NCBI RefSeq assembly: GCF_005765165.1
Contig: NZ_VCIW01000027.1
Coordinates: 1-64,000 of the forward strand
Direction: 5' to 3'
DNA length: 64,000 bases
From: Paenibacillus antri
GTDB lineage: Bacteria > Bacillota > Bacilli > Paenibacillales > YIM-B00363
Below are positions 46,963 through 55,913 of this stretch, piece after piece (positions within the stretch are counted from its first letter, which is position 1; the number at the start of each line of letters is the position of its first letter). The notes under the pieces are model-generated. The model saw nothing but the letters and a program-made list of their open reading frames with translations. It was not told the DNA's origin and searched no databases. A program made the position numbers and the translations under genes.

Positions 46963-49012
46963 TCATCGCGCATCGACCGGTTTGGCCAGGAAATCGTACA
47001 ATTGCTCCAATGCTTTATTCAAGTGTCGGTAATAAGTGGCCATAGACAGATTCAATCTCTCAGCGACTCGTGCATGCGGGCGAATCCCTTGAATGTACAC
47101 ATAATGCAGCAATTTTCCCCAAACCGCTTCGGGGTCGTCTCCCGTCGATAGGCGTTGGATCGCATGTGTTATGTCTTGCTGAATAGTAGGTCCCGAACTT
47201 TCACTAGACCCGTCAACGGTCAATCGATGCGGAAACAACCGACCGTACAGCTGGGCCATAGCCGGATTACGCGGGAGGTTAGGCAAATCTTTCAATAGTT
47301 GTTTTAACGCGTTCATGTCTCGTAACGGTTCGGATTGAAAAGAATCCCCTCCAACGGAGTGTTTCGTTAACAACCGATCAAGCTTCGTCAGGAAATCTTC
47401 TTGCGCGAGATCCAGTGAAAAACCGCGGTATTCCGTTCCATGTACGGTTATCGTATCGGCCCACGACGCCCGTTCGAATCCACACAATTCAAACAGGGGA
47501 AACCACTCTTTCAAGCAGGTAAGCGTCAGAATCCATTCCGCTGCGGAATAGTGGTCGAACATTGCATTTAGGATGAAAGCGCGCGCGTTCGTCTCAAGTT
47601 CCGGTTCAAGCCCGACCATACATGACAAGTAAGCCTTCGGAGCTCGTCTCCACCCCTGTAAGGAAGGGATGGAACAGCGGCGCGTCCGACAGTACGGACA
47701 ACATACGATCATGCAACGGAAACATGCCGTAAAATGCAATCAGTTCATTTTGTCGCCAGATCGTGATGAAGGATGACGGGTCTGTCAGCCAAACCGAACG
47801 AATGATTCCTTCCATATGACGCTCCTCCGGGACCGAAGGAGCGATGAAATTCAAGTAGCGGATATACAAAGATTGGATAGCCGGTATGTCGCATTCCCGG
47901 CATTCACGCAGCTCTACGCCATCCGCTGGTCCTAAAAAACAAGTGCTTCGAACGAGCGGATGCTCGTGCAAATATAACTTATCCATACGTAATTTGGAAC
48001 GCAAACGAGGATGCAACCGTTCTTCCGACCGAATTTGTTCCAGTGCTTTCCACCGCATTTGTTCATAGGTTTGCGGTTTTCGCCGGATCAAATCCTGTTG
48101 GGTCCAAGTCCTCACCGCATCATGGAGCATCCAGTAATCGCCCGCCAAAGTGATGAACGGCAATCGGACGAGCGAGCGGAAAGTTTCCGTCTCGATATCA
48201 TCGTCGACAATGGAAGTAAGTCTGTCTTCGTTGAACCGCCACAGAACCGAAGCCGCTTCGAGTAACCGTTGTACGGAAGGCGGCAATCCCTGAATCAGTT
48301 CTTCGATTAACACAGTGATTAACTGGGTTTGTTCCCCGTGATCGAACCGCTCGAAGTTTCCCCGCAATAACACTTCCGCAGCCATCGTCATGGCAAGAGG
48401 AATACCCCCGGAAAATCGGAGTAACCGGAACTGCGTTTCCATGTCAAGGATTCCTCGTTTGCGAGCATATCCCTCTACCTCTACAGGCAGCAGGGACGGT
48501 AATGCGACGGAATATATCAGACTCGCCCAACCGGAACGCAGCCATGCTCCCATGAGAGGATACCGTCCTGCCGTGACGATGCGCACGGTGGATTTCAATT
48601 TACGCAGCCATTGCGAGAGCCACTCCTCGGTGTGACGCTATTCTTCGAATGCATCGATCAACAGGACGAAGTTGCAACCTGACCCACGGGAAAGCTGATT
48701 CAACCGCTCAACAATGACGTCCGGATCCGAATCGAAGTGATCGAATGTACCTATTTCCCCGAGTTGTACGGCCAACTTTTCCAATGCATCTTCCTTATTT
48801 CTGCCCCCATCTAAACTAAAACAAGGCATTCCTTCTAATTCCGAACGGAATCGCCTAAGCAGTGCGGACTTGCCTATGCCCCCCTGGCCATGGATGTGCA
48901 GCCACTGCCAATTCCAGTCGCCGGCGGCGTGGCTGAGCATGATCCTAAGTTCCTCGGTTCGTCCCACAAAACAAGCTGACTCGACATCCTTCAATTGTTC
49001 GTCCAGCCGCAT
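46963..49012 (-). pseudogene. Broken P-loop ATPase / GNAT-like / HTH protein gene
   Basis: The remains can be read through as about 683 residues. An N-terminal P-loop ATPase has Walker A GQGGIGKSALLRRF and Walker B FVLLIDAFEE (STAND-like). A long helical part follows, then a GNAT-acetyltransferase-like region (LRECRECDIPAIQSLYIRYL, then CLKEWFPLFELCGFER), and a C-terminal helix-turn-helix (ARVAERLNLSMATYYRHLN). Reading frame 49012-48638 ends in an in-frame TAG at 48640-48638; the same frame stays open from there to 47606. A +1 shift is then needed near 47600-47740 to continue to 46963. Two independent lesions argue for decay or assembly error. Domain names are from motifs by eye. Confidence 0.7.
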
Positions 49013-49203
49013 TCGTCACAACCCTTTGGAAATAGAATACTTCCATTATATATGGATCGCCGCCCTTCCGATTCGTTTTTTTGAGAGTCTCATGAGATTG
49101 TTTTTGAGCGGTTCTATCGAGTACATTAATTTCTGAAACGACCCCGCGGTTAAACATGGAGGTATTCATGATAAAGAGGGATGTTTGGGGAAGGAGGAGT
49201 AAT

Positions 49204-50106
49204 ATGTCCGTTCATGAGGTAGAGCTGTCTTTGGATGGTTACCGTTATTTCGCTCGGCAGATCGACTGCGAGAAGGGCGAACAAGAGCCCATACTATTCC
49301 TAAGCGGAGCGTTTCAGAACATGGATGCCTGGGATAAGTTCGTACGCTACTTTAAGGATAAATGCGCTATGGTATTGATCGATCTCCCCGGAGTCGGCAA
49401 GTCCGATCTGCTCCCCGAAGAGTACGGACTGGACTACTTAGTGAGAGGGGTTGTCCAGCTTCTTGACCACCTGCGTATTGATCGGGTAAAAATTCTTTCG
49501 GCATCCTATGGCACGCCGATCGCCTACGAATTCGCGAAAAAGCGAACGAATCGGGTATCCCGCCTCATATTGGCCGGCATCATGAAGGAAATTCCGCCGG
49601 ATTCGAGAGATAACGTCATAAGGACGGTAGAGCATCTACAACACGGCAGAACCGAGATGTTCGCCGACGAAGTGATTAACGGGTTAATGAACACCGATCC
49701 TTCGATCGAGATTAACCGGCGCAAGCTCGTTATCAAGCTCTTCAGAAGCCAACTGCTGCAGCTGACCCCCGATCTCGTCGAAAAGTACATTGCAAATACT
49801 AGACGGCTGCTGAATCACCCTCCGCTCCGCATCGATAACTCGCCCGACGTGCCCGCTCTGATTTTTACGGGAGAGCATGACCCGTTCACCAAACCGGAGT
49901 ATTGCCGGGAAATCGCTGATTCATTCCGAAATTCTGCCTTCACTACGATCCGCCAAGCCGATCACATCTTTCATCTTGAGCAATTCGACACGGTCATCCA
50001 ATTGTGCGATCGCTTTTTCTTTAAGAATGCGCTTGACGGTCTTCCCGGATGCAACTCGATGGAATACCGAGGAATATTAGGTGATGGGGGAGGCTCGTTT
50101 GACTGA
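49204..50106 (+). CDS. Alpha/beta hydrolase, RhlA-like
   Basis: This 300-residue alpha/beta-fold protein reads FLSGAFQNMDAWDKFVRYFK, then VLIDLPGVGKSD, and has a nucleophile elbow LSASYGTPIAY in which the usual GxSxG is SxSxG. Asp (GEHDPFT) and His (ADHIFHLE) complete a triad. The elbow and the spacing recall RhlA, the enzyme joining 3-hydroxyacyl chains for rhamnolipid precursors, from memory of that sequence. No glycosyltransferase is adjacent, so function is open. The ATG at 49204 has GGAGGAG upstream. It is divergent from the broken ATPase gene. Confidence 0.8.
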   Translation: MSVHEVELSLDGYRYFARQIDCEKGEQEPILFLSGAFQNMDAWDKFVRYFKDKCAMVLIDLPGVGKSDLLPEEYGLDYLVRGVVQLLDHLRIDRVKILSASYGTPIAYEFAKKRTNRVSRLILAGIMKEIPPDSRDNVIRTVEHLQHGRTEMFADEVINGLMNTDPSIEINRRKLVIKLFRSQLLQLTPDLVEKYIANTRRLLNHPPLRIDNSPDVPALIFTGEHDPFTKPEYCREIADSFRNSAFTTIRQADHIFHLEQFDTVIQLCDRFFFKNALDGLPGCNSMEYRGILGDGGGSFD

Positions 50107-50248
50107 GGAGCATGCGCAATCGAGCGGCGGCAAGGTAAGGTCGGTGGTCCGGATCGCATGGAAAACCGTGCGGGATTACTTGATTCCGGCGCTTTCCGAA
50201 TCCTCATTCGGTTTAGCCCCGCCCAATGTACATACATTCGGGAAATAG
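50084..50248 (+). CDS. Possible small protein, 49-54 residues
   Basis: A short frame overlaps the hydrolase stop. The start could be ATG at 50084 or TTG at 50099 with GGGGGAGG five bases before it. The product is basic and partly amphipathic (KVRSVVRIAWKTVRDYLIP) with no recognised family. Codon evidence is weak, so this is a tentative call. Confidence 0.3.
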   Translation: MGEARLTEEHAQSSGGKVRSVVRIAWKTVRDYLIPALSESSFGLAPPNVHTFGK

Positions 50249-50288
50249 CGGAATAGTAACCTCATAACACCATTATGGGGGAAACTGT

Positions 50289-51848
50289 ATGCACCAAGGC
50301 AAAGTTGGAGTAGTGTTTTACGTATCTGTAGCAGTAGCGTCCTTATTTGTACTGTGGGGATTTTTGATGCCGGACCAACTGGCCGAGGTCGCCGCGAATG
50401 CGCTGGCCTTCATTACGAAAACCTTCGGTTGGTATTATCTTATAACGACTTTTTTGTTTCTCGTGTTTGCGCTTATACTGGCCTTTAGCCGTTACGGAAA
50501 CATCAGGCTGGGCCAAGATGACGATGAGCCGGAATATCCTTATTTCACATGGTTGGCTATGTTGTTTTCTGCGGGAATGGGCATCGGACTTGTATTTTGG
50601 GGTGTGGCCGAACCGGTGTTCCATTATTTATCTCCCCCCGAAGAGGTTGAAGGCAGCACCCCGTTGGCTGCCCAGACCGCGTTACGCTACTCCTTTTTTC
50701 ATTGGGGACTGCAACCGTGGGCGATTTATACAGTGAGCGCTTTAGGTTTGGCTTATGCCAGCTTTCGCAAGGGACGCTCAAATCTGATCAGCGCCACGCT
50801 GTACCCGTTACTCGGGGATCGGATCGACGGAGGACTAGGCAAGGCGATCGATAGCTTCGCCGTCATTGCGACAGTGTTCGGAGTAGCGACTTCTTTGGGA
50901 CTTGGGGCTATGCAAATCAACGGCGGCCTTCATTTTTTGGTCGGCGTGCCGCAGACGATCCGCAGTCAGCTCCTGATCATTCTGATCGTCACGGTGCTGT
51001 TCCTGATCTCTGCATCGACGGGTCTCGATAAAGGAATTAAGTATCTGAGTAATCTTAACCTAGGTTTCGCCTCCTTGTTGCTGCTCTTCGTCATCGCGAC
51101 GGGACCGACCTCCTTTATTATCGAAGCTTTAACGACGACGATCGGATCCTACGTTGGGAATTTGATTCCGATGAGCTTCCGGATGACTCCGTTTACGCAG
51201 CGTACCTTCGTAGGCGCATGGACCATTTTCTATTGGGCATGGTGGGTTTTATGGGCCCCTTTCGTAGGAAGCTTCATTGCTCGAGTCTCGAAGGGGAGAA
51301 CGATCCGCGAATTCGTGACGGGCGTCTTGTTCGTACCGACGCTACTCAGCATGATTTGGTTTTCCACGTTTGGCGGGGCAGCCTTGCATCATGAAATGTT
51401 CGAGGGGCATAACATCTCGGAAGCCGTAAACGAGGACATGACTTCCGCGTTATTTGTTTTGCTTGAGCAACTGCCGTTAAGTTTGATTATGGTGATCCTT
51501 GCGACGCTTCTGATTATTACGTTTTTCATTACATCGGCCGATTCCGCCACCTTTGTATTAGGCATGTTGACCTCTAACGGTTCCAACAACCCGAAGCGGT
51601 CCATCAAGTTTATCTGGGGCATTCTCGTTTCCGCGATCGCCTCGGTTCTTCTGCTGAGCGGGGGTTTGAACGGCGTGCAGACGGCTTCCATCGTCTTGGC
51701 GCTTCCCTTCTCCGTGATCATGATTCTAATGATCGTCTCGATCAATAAGGCGCTTAAGGAGGAGGTTAAGGAGATGGAACGGAAGGAGAAAAGAAGGCTT
51801 CGGCGAATCGAGAAATGGATCGAGGAGGAGGGAGATCTGAGACAATAG
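50289..51848 (+). CDS. BCCT-family osmolyte transporter (OpuD-like)
   Basis: This 519-residue protein with 12 hydrophobic segments carries the BCCT signature GMGIGLVFWGVAEPVFHY (about 97-114) and the conserved AWTIFYWAWWVLWAPFVG region (about 311). Such transporters import glycine betaine or related compounds with sodium for osmoprotection. The closest named type by length and motif is OpuD. The C-terminal 25 residues form a charged tail, often involved in osmosensing. The following 51849-52137 (289 bases) holds nothing I can name. Confidence 0.9.
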   Translation: MHQGKVGVVFYVSVAVASLFVLWGFLMPDQLAEVAANALAFITKTFGWYYLITTFLFLVFALILAFSRYGNIRLGQDDDEPEYPYFTWLAMLFSAGMGIGLVFWGVAEPVFHYLSPPEEVEGSTPLAAQTALRYSFFHWGLQPWAIYTVSALGLAYASFRKGRSNLISATLYPLLGDRIDGGLGKAIDSFAVIATVFGVATSLGLGAMQINGGLHFLVGVPQTIRSQLLIILIVTVLFLISASTGLDKGIKYLSNLNLGFASLLLLFVIATGPTSFIIEALTTTIGSYVGNLIPMSFRMTPFTQRTFVGAWTIFYWAWWVLWAPFVGSFIARVSKGRTIREFVTGVLFVPTLLSMIWFSTFGGAALHHEMFEGHNISEAVNEDMTSALFVLLEQLPLSLIMVILATLLIITFFITSADSATFVLGMLTSNGSNNPKRSIKFIWGILVSAIASVLLLSGGLNGVQTASIVLALPFSVIMILMIVSINKALKEEVKEMERKEKRRLRRIEKWIEEEGDLRQ

Positions 51849-52137
51849 TTTTCGGTCGTATTGGCCGGAAAGAGTTTCGATGATTGACCTTGTATCGTCA
51901 TCGTAAACCGCCAGGTTTCCCCCTCGATGAAAGTTCTGGACGCCTGCAGGGATTCCGCGGCATCGTGGATGTTGGCATACGTGACGGTGTCGCCGTCAAT
52001 CCAACGGTTAGGGGAATCGGCAAGGAAAGAAGAGGGCTGAAAACCTATCGATTAATCGGCGTACCAGTTCGACAGTAATTTCGACTATTTTCCTCACCTC
52101 TTCCTTTCACCTAAACCACCTCGAAGCGTAGGTTTCC

Positions 52138-52827
52138 TTATTTATTTCGCCAAATACCCGCTGCAACCCAGAGGCATCCAACGGCAAGAATCACCCCATG
52201 AGCGACTCGGATCGGCTGAGTTCCCAGAAACTGCGGAAGGTACATGAGAAAGCCGAAAGCGAAGGGGACGCCGCTCCATTGCGGCATTGTCCGAGATTTC
52301 CAAATGGCCATTGCAGCGATCACGGAACCGACGCCCACTAAAATGAGCCCTCCTAGGATCATGTAGAAACCAGGACCGAAGCGGATAACATTGGCGAGAC
52401 TCATCAACTCGAGTTTATGCTGATGGATGACCTCCCGACCGATGGCGTTCAGTCCAAAAACCTCAGCCCCATAAAACGGAAGCGTCAAACCTGTCCCGAT
52501 CATCGTTAGCACAAAACCGCGAAGCGCGAGTTTTTCTACAGAGGTGTCTTGCAGCGAAACGTAAAGACCAAACATCCCTAGCGTCATCAGTACGAAGGCT
52601 AGAATGGCCAACGTGTGCGATACGATCCATTCCGTTGAAGCGAACGCTGCAGCTCCGAACAGAGAGGTTTCGTCGGAAAAGGGGCGAAGGGAGGGATAGA
52701 CGACAAATAGGATCCCTGAGATAGCTAGAGCGATAGCAGCCCTTCGAATAAAGAAAGGATTTGCCGTACGTCTTGAAACGGGTGGATAAAGGGCGGAGCT
52801 CTTTTCGGTACTAAGATGGATTTTCAT
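52138..52827 (-). CDS. Hypothetical six-span membrane protein
   Basis: This 229-residue protein has about six membrane segments (around 29-46, 65-91, 100-126, 148-175, 180-200 and 208-226) and no catalytic motif that I recognise. The ATG at 52827 has GGAGGAGG upstream. Its promoter is embedded in a 38-base inverted repeat, so it is probably repressed by a regulator that is not adjacent. Confidence 0.75.
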   Translation of the reverse strand: MKIHLSTEKSSALYPPVSRRTANPFFIRRAAIALAISGILFVVYPSLRPFSDETSLFGAAAFASTEWIVSHTLAILAFVLMTLGMFGLYVSLQDTSVEKLALRGFVLTMIGTGLTLPFYGAEVFGLNAIGREVIHQHKLELMSLANVIRFGPGFYMILGGLILVGVGSVIAAMAIWKSRTMPQWSGVPFAFGFLMYLPQFLGTQPIRVAHGVILAVGCLWVAAGIWRNK

Positions 52828-52848
52828 GTAAATGCCTCCTCCAAAATA

Positions 52849-52886
52849 AACTAATTTGATTAGTATTATAACAAATCAAATTAGTT
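52849..52886 (-). promoter_or_regulatory. Inverted-repeat operator over the 52138-52827 promoter
   Basis: Perfect 13-base arms (AACTAATTTGATT at 52849-52861 and AATCAAATTAGTT at 52874-52886) flank a TATAAT -10 (minus strand 52870-52865). The -35 TTGAAA (52892-52887) lies just outside, 16 bases away. The site also contains the 15-base palindrome ACTAATTTGATTAGT. A MarR- or TetR-type repressor would block the promoter here. Confidence 0.75.
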
Positions 52887-53020
52887 TTTCAACAGACCTC
52901 CTTATTATTTTTCTGTAAAGAATGAAAGATACCGTCGACGAATCGCTACGCAGGCAAATCGCCGACGATTGCCGCTTCCTGTCCGAACGAGGAAGTGTGA
53001 TGCAGCGCCCGGCCTTCCTT

Positions 53021-53845
53021 CTACACCGGCTGTAATGATTTCTCGCGGTTCACATGATATCGCCCGATAGGCACCACGGAAGGCGAGCCCGAGACCGGAT
53101 CTTCGATCACCGTGCAATCCAGTCCGAAAATGTCTTTAATCAGGCCGCTTGTAATTACCCTCTTCGGCTCGCCCTCGGCCACGAGCTTTCCTTGATGCAA
53201 CGCGAAAATATAGTCTGCGTAACGCGCGGATAAGTTGATGTCGTGAAGCACCATCACGATCGTTGTCCCGCGTTTGCGGTTCAGATCCGTGAGCAGGTCG
53301 AGAATTTCCACCTGATAGGTGATATCCAAGAAGGTGGTCGGTTCATCGAGAAATAAGATGTCGGTTTGCTGCGCCAACGCCATGGCGATCCAGACGCGCT
53401 GCCGCTGACCGCCCGAGAGCTCGTCGATGCTCCGGTTGGCGAGCTCGGTAATATGCATGATTTCCATCGCCTCGGCGACGGCCTCGTAGTCTTTCTTCGT
53501 CCATCCGCCAAACAACGATTGGTGCGGGAACCGGCCGCGCCCGACCAAATCCGCGACGGAAATTCCCTCCGGCACGATGGGGGATTGCGGAAGCAGCCCT
53601 AAGATGCGAGCCAAGGCCTTCGGCGGAATCTTGCCGAGCGGCTCTCCGTCGAGGGCGATGCTCCCGGACGTGGGCTTGATCAGCCGGGCCAGCGTCTTAA
53701 GAAGCGTAGACTTGCCGCAAGCGTTCGCTCCGAGAATGATACTGATCTTATTGCTAGGGATCGTAAGGCTGATGCCATGGATCACCGTCTTCTGATCATA
53801 GCCCGCAACGATGTGCTGGGCCTCAAACCGATGCATCGGCTTCAT
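53021..53845 (-). CDS. Iron-siderophore ABC transporter ATP-binding protein
   Basis: This 274-residue ATPase has Walker A LGANACGKSTLLKTL (about 38-52), the signature LSGGQRQRVWIAM (about 142-154), Walker B LFLDEPTTFLDI and the switch histidine in VLHDIN. It resembles FecE/FhuC-type subunits of ferric-siderophore importers. It starts in a TAATG overlap with the permease stop and is the last gene of the operon. Downstream 52905-53020 holds a small hairpin but no clear terminator. Confidence 0.93.
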   Translation of the reverse strand: MKPMHRFEAQHIVAGYDQKTVIHGISLTIPSNKISIILGANACGKSTLLKTLARLIKPTSGSIALDGEPLGKIPPKALARILGLLPQSPIVPEGISVADLVGRGRFPHQSLFGGWTKKDYEAVAEAMEIMHITELANRSIDELSGGQRQRVWIAMALAQQTDILFLDEPTTFLDITYQVEILDLLTDLNRKRGTTIVMVLHDINLSARYADYIFALHQGKLVAEGEPKRVITSGLIKDIFGLDCTVIEDPVSGSPSVVPIGRYHVNREKSLQPV

Positions 53846-54876
53846 TATAAATCTCCCTTTCGATTCATTCGGATGAGCAAGTAGATCAAATACGGCGCTC
53901 CCAGAATGCCGGTGATGACGCCAACGGGAAACCTGACCTCGAAAGCGAACTGACCGACGAGATCCGCCGCCAGCACCAACACGACGCCGACGAGTCCGGC
54001 CGGAATGGCGTTGGAGAAGCCGACGCCGACGAGTCGCTTCGCGATCGGTCCCGAGAGGAAAGCGACGAAGGCGATCGGTCCCGTGGTCGCCGTAGCGATC
54101 GCGATCATGCAGACGGAACTGAAGATCAGCGCGATTCTTGTCTTATCCGTACTCACGCCGAGAGAGGCGGCCGATTGCTCGCCGAGCTCCAGGATGCTGA
54201 GATGTTTCCCTAAGGCGACGACGATCGGCGCGAAGATCAATATCGTAATCATCAGCGTCGGAAGCTCGTGCATCTGGGAGCCGTTAAGACTTCCGCTCAG
54301 CCATCGGAGCGCGGCGGGAATATCCTGTTCCGCGCTGACCAGCAACAGATAAGAGATTACGGCGTTCAACATGGCCTGGATGCCGATCCCGACAAGAATT
54401 AATCGACCGATCGAAAAGGTTCTCCCCCTCGATAACGCATAGATGAGGAGGACGGTAATGAGCCCGGCGACGACGGATGCGACGGAGACGAACGTATCGC
54501 TCGTATGAAGAACGACGATACAGAAGACGGCCGCCGCGCTCGAGCCGGTCGTAATGCCGATCACGTTCGGGTTCGCGAGAGGGTTCCGCAGCATCGTCTG
54601 GAATGTGTTGCCGGCGATGCCGAAGGCGAACCCGGCGAAGAGACCCGCCAGCACTCTCGGAAGACGAATGGTTTCGATCGCGAAGCTCACGCCTTTGATC
54701 TGTTCGCCCGTAAGGGCTCGAACGATATCCTTCACCGGATAGACGGTGTTCCCAAGGTAAAGCATCGCGCAACAAAGCGCGCAAGTAAGTAAGCTAAGAA
54801 TGCCGGTAACAAGCATCCAGCGGAGGCGTCTTTGACGTCTGCCCTCCATAATAAACGCAATCGTATCTGTTTTCAT
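53845..54876 (-). CDS. Iron-siderophore ABC transporter permease (FecCD family), second
   Basis: This 343-residue membrane protein with about nine hydrophobic segments has the FecCD features LRNPLANPNVIGITTGSSAA (about 98-117) and the C-terminal FEVRFPVGVITGILGAPYLI. It forms the channel together with the other permease. The start overlaps the preceding gene by four bases. Confidence 0.92.
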   Translation of the reverse strand: MKTDTIAFIMEGRRQRRLRWMLVTGILSLLTCALCCAMLYLGNTVYPVKDIVRALTGEQIKGVSFAIETIRLPRVLAGLFAGFAFGIAGNTFQTMLRNPLANPNVIGITTGSSAAAVFCIVVLHTSDTFVSVASVVAGLITVLLIYALSRGRTFSIGRLILVGIGIQAMLNAVISYLLLVSAEQDIPAALRWLSGSLNGSQMHELPTLMITILIFAPIVVALGKHLSILELGEQSAASLGVSTDKTRIALIFSSVCMIAIATATTGPIAFVAFLSGPIAKRLVGVGFSNAIPAGLVGVVLVLAADLVGQFAFEVRFPVGVITGILGAPYLIYLLIRMNRKGDL

Positions 54877-55913
54877 AATGAGCGCACTTTCGCTTTCATC
54901 GCTAATAGGATCAATAACGGCGCTCCGACGAACGCCGTAACGACGCCGACTTCAAGCTCTCCGGGACTGCCGAGGAGCCTGCCGATTACATCCGATAGCG
55001 TCAGAATGGCAGCTCCCGCGATCGCCGACATCGGAATAATGTAACGCAGGTCCGGACCGAGCATCAGGCGTACGAGGTGGGTGGAGAGAAGACCGACGAA
55101 GCCGATCGGTCCAGCCAAGGCCGTCGCCGCTCCGCATAAGAGAACGCCCGCGACGGCGGCAAACAATCTTAACACTCCCGTTCGAACGCCTAGCCCGGTC
55201 GCCGCTTCGTCGCCTAAGGCCAACGCATTGAGGGCCGGGGCGGTAAGGAACGCGATCGCGATGCCGACGGTAAGGAACGGGAGGAACGTGGCGATTCCGC
55301 TCCAGTCCGCCGAGCCGACGCTCCCCACTTGCCAGAACCGGAACTGATCCATGACGTAGGAGCGCGGGATCAGGATGGCGGTGACGAGGGAAGAGAGGGC
55401 TGCGCTCGTCGCCGCGCCCGCCAAGACGAGCTTAAGGGGCGTGGCGCCGCCACGCCCCATAGAGCCGATTCCGAATACGAACACCGCGGTAATCATTGCC
55501 CCGGCTAACGCTAGCCAAATGTATTGATTGGCGGTGCCGATGTTCAAAAATGCGATGCCGCACACAACGAACAGGGCTGCGCCGGTGTTCACGCCCAGAA
55601 TGCTCGGGTCCGCGATCGGGTTGCGAGTGACCGCTTGCATGAGCGCGCCGGACGCGCCGAGCGCCGCACCGCAGCATAAGCTGAAGACGGTGCGCGAAAT
55701 TCGCTTGCGGACGACGTCCGCCCCATAAGATTCTACTTCTGGGGAAAACAACCCCGCCACGAGATCGTCGAACCGCACCGGTCGGGAGCCGAAGACTAGA
55801 GACGCAACCGCGCACACGCCGAGCATGACCAAACAAAGGGCCAGTACGGCCGGGAAATGTCTCGGGATGTGGAGGCGCGGCTGCTTATGTTCCGAAACCG
55901 ACCAACTATTCAT
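54873..55913 (-). CDS. Iron-siderophore ABC transporter permease (FecCD family), first
   Basis: This 346-residue membrane protein has RNPIADPSILGVNTGAALFV (about 111-130) and a C-terminal GSPGELEVGVVTAFVGAPLL, typical of FecCD permeases. It overlaps the binding-protein gene by eight bases and the second permease gene by four, so the operon is tightly coupled. Confidence 0.92.
   Translation of the reverse strand: MNSWSVSEHKQPRLHIPRHFPAVLALCLVMLGVCAVASLVFGSRPVRFDDLVAGLFSPEVESYGADVVRKRISRTVFSLCCGAALGASGALMQAVTRNPIADPSILGVNTGAALFVVCGIAFLNIGTANQYIWLALAGAMITAVFVFGIGSMGRGGATPLKLVLAGAATSAALSSLVTAILIPRSYVMDQFRFWQVGSVGSADWSGIATFLPFLTVGIAIAFLTAPALNALALGDEAATGLGVRTGVLRLFAAVAGVLLCGAATALAGPIGFVGLLSTHLVRLMLGPDLRYIIPMSAIAGAAILTLSDVIGRLLGSPGELEVGVVTAFVGAPLLILLAMKAKVRSL

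Noticed and set aside
51884-52078. 64-residue open frame downstream of the BCCT transporter gene
   Set aside because: There is no ribosome binding site and the composition is Arg/Gly-rich; it looks like a random frame in an intergenic stretch.
52955-52975. Hairpin GGCAAATCG / CGATTGCC after the iron transporter ATPase gene
   Set aside because: No T tract follows in the operon direction, so it is not called a terminator.
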